A stretch of 64,000 bases of DNA from JAMDEO01 sp963775295 (GTDB lineage Bacteria > Actinomycetota > Thermoleophilia > RBG-16-64-13): positions 1 to 64,000 of the forward strand of contig CAVZIK010000006.1 in the NCBI GenBank assembly GCA_963775295.1, in the 5' to 3' direction. Position numbers and translations under genes: made by a program. Below are positions 63,784 to 64,000 of the stretch, piece after piece (position 1 is the first letter of the stretch; each line of letters starts with the position of its first letter). The notes under the pieces were generated by a model. It did no database searches and was not told the origin of the DNA. It was given only the letters and a program-made list of their open reading frames with translations.

Positions 63784-64000
63784 CTACTTCCAGCGCTCCC
63801 TGTTGACGGTATGCATGTCGCACGCCACCGGGCAGTTCAAGCCGCTCTTCGTCCCAAGCACCTGTTTGGCCGTGCCTTGAGTACCCTCGGCAGCCAGGCT
63901 CTCTTCGTCGACCATGCCGGTCTCGAAGGGGCTGGCCGTGTCGTAAACCATAGCTGCCCGCTGCTTCAGAAGTCCCCATCGGGTCCAGACGTGGTTCTGC
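63784..64000 (-). CDS. Partial CDS: C-terminus of an unidentified protein
   Basis: The last 71 codons of a leftward gene entering from the right. It has MVYDTASPFETGMVDEESL, then KSGLNCPVACDMHTVNRERW and TAG. The protein-like composition, third-position GC and clean stop support coding. Two Cys sit in CPVAC. I do not recognise the family. A different frame over the same bases (63671-63979) is a shadow. The TPP riboswitch starts about 140 bases downstream. Confidence 0.6.
   Translation of the reverse strand, partial: QNHVWTRWGLLKQRAAMVYDTASPFETGMVDEESLAAEGTQGTAKQVLGTKSGLNCPVACDMHTVNRERWK

Noticed and set aside
63671..63979. 102-codon leftward frame at the right edge
   Set aside because: Arg/Gly-rich translation typical of an off-frame reading. 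The neighbouring frame ending at 63784 gives ordinary protein composition.

Overview
The window is high-GC bacterial chromosome, most likely from a deep-branching or uncultured member of the Actinomycetota. This rests on a UPF0182 membrane protein, a Ser/Thr kinase with a PASTA domain, exported proteins with Thr-rich linkers, and core gene order; no rRNA is present to confirm it. The cell appears to make c-type cytochromes, import corrinoids and thiamine precursors, and probably use selenocysteine.

Layout. 1-9859 is accessory: a type I restriction-modification operon (hsdM-hsdS-hsdR plus a small partial gene, leftward), divergent from a HEPN-domain protein and an AAA_13/RloC-like ATPase. 9860-13631 is a decayed insertion zone. 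It is bounded by a tRNA-Lys(TTT) gene and a diverged copy of that tRNA's 3' half with its terminator. Inside are an ECF sigma factor with a coupled membrane protein, an IS3-type transposase tail, a pRiA4b ORF-3-like tail and an unidentified gene tail. 13838-15606 holds a membrane protein with a Cys cluster and a class I glutamine amidotransferase. 15728-34939 contains most purine genes, all leftward (purM-purN-purH; then purA-purD-purE-purB-purC-purF). They are interrupted by a cobalamin-riboswitch-controlled btuF-btuC-btuD operon (rightward) and a cytochrome c maturation cluster ccmE-F-A-B-C-D (leftward). 35019-40422 is the conserved rpsF-ssb-rpsR-(DUF2232)-rplI-dnaB block plus a flavoprotein. 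40639-45377 holds envelope and redox genes: a frameshifted DUF4349 lipoprotein, a DUF1786 protein, a TlpA-like lipoprotein, lgt, an FmdB-type zinc ribbon, a small thioredoxin-fold protein and thioredoxin. 45638-52962 runs rightward: MBL-fold protein, YedF-like DsrE protein, DUF3343 protein, UPF0182, Hsp20 and Lon. 53392-56413 has a DUF2267-like protein and the AMMECR1/Memo/AmrS trio, followed by a PHP phosphoesterase, a small protein and a PASTA kinase. 59286-63645 is a TPP-riboswitch-controlled thiN-ykoF-ykoE-ykoD-ykoC thiamine operon. An unidentified gene tail closes the window.

Most interesting signals. Two genes contain an in-frame TGA exactly where a redox Cys is expected: the TlpA-like lipoprotein (W-TGA-P-S-C) and a YuzD-like protein. 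Each TGA is followed by a hairpin with a GGAG loop, and genes of selenium-handling families (YedF-like, DUF3343) lie within 4 kb. These are candidate selenoproteins. CcmE carries the CxxxY variant instead of HxxxY, and no ccmH lies in the cluster, as in the variant cytochrome c system called I*. The HEPN plus AAA_13 pair beside the restriction system is a candidate two-gene defence module.
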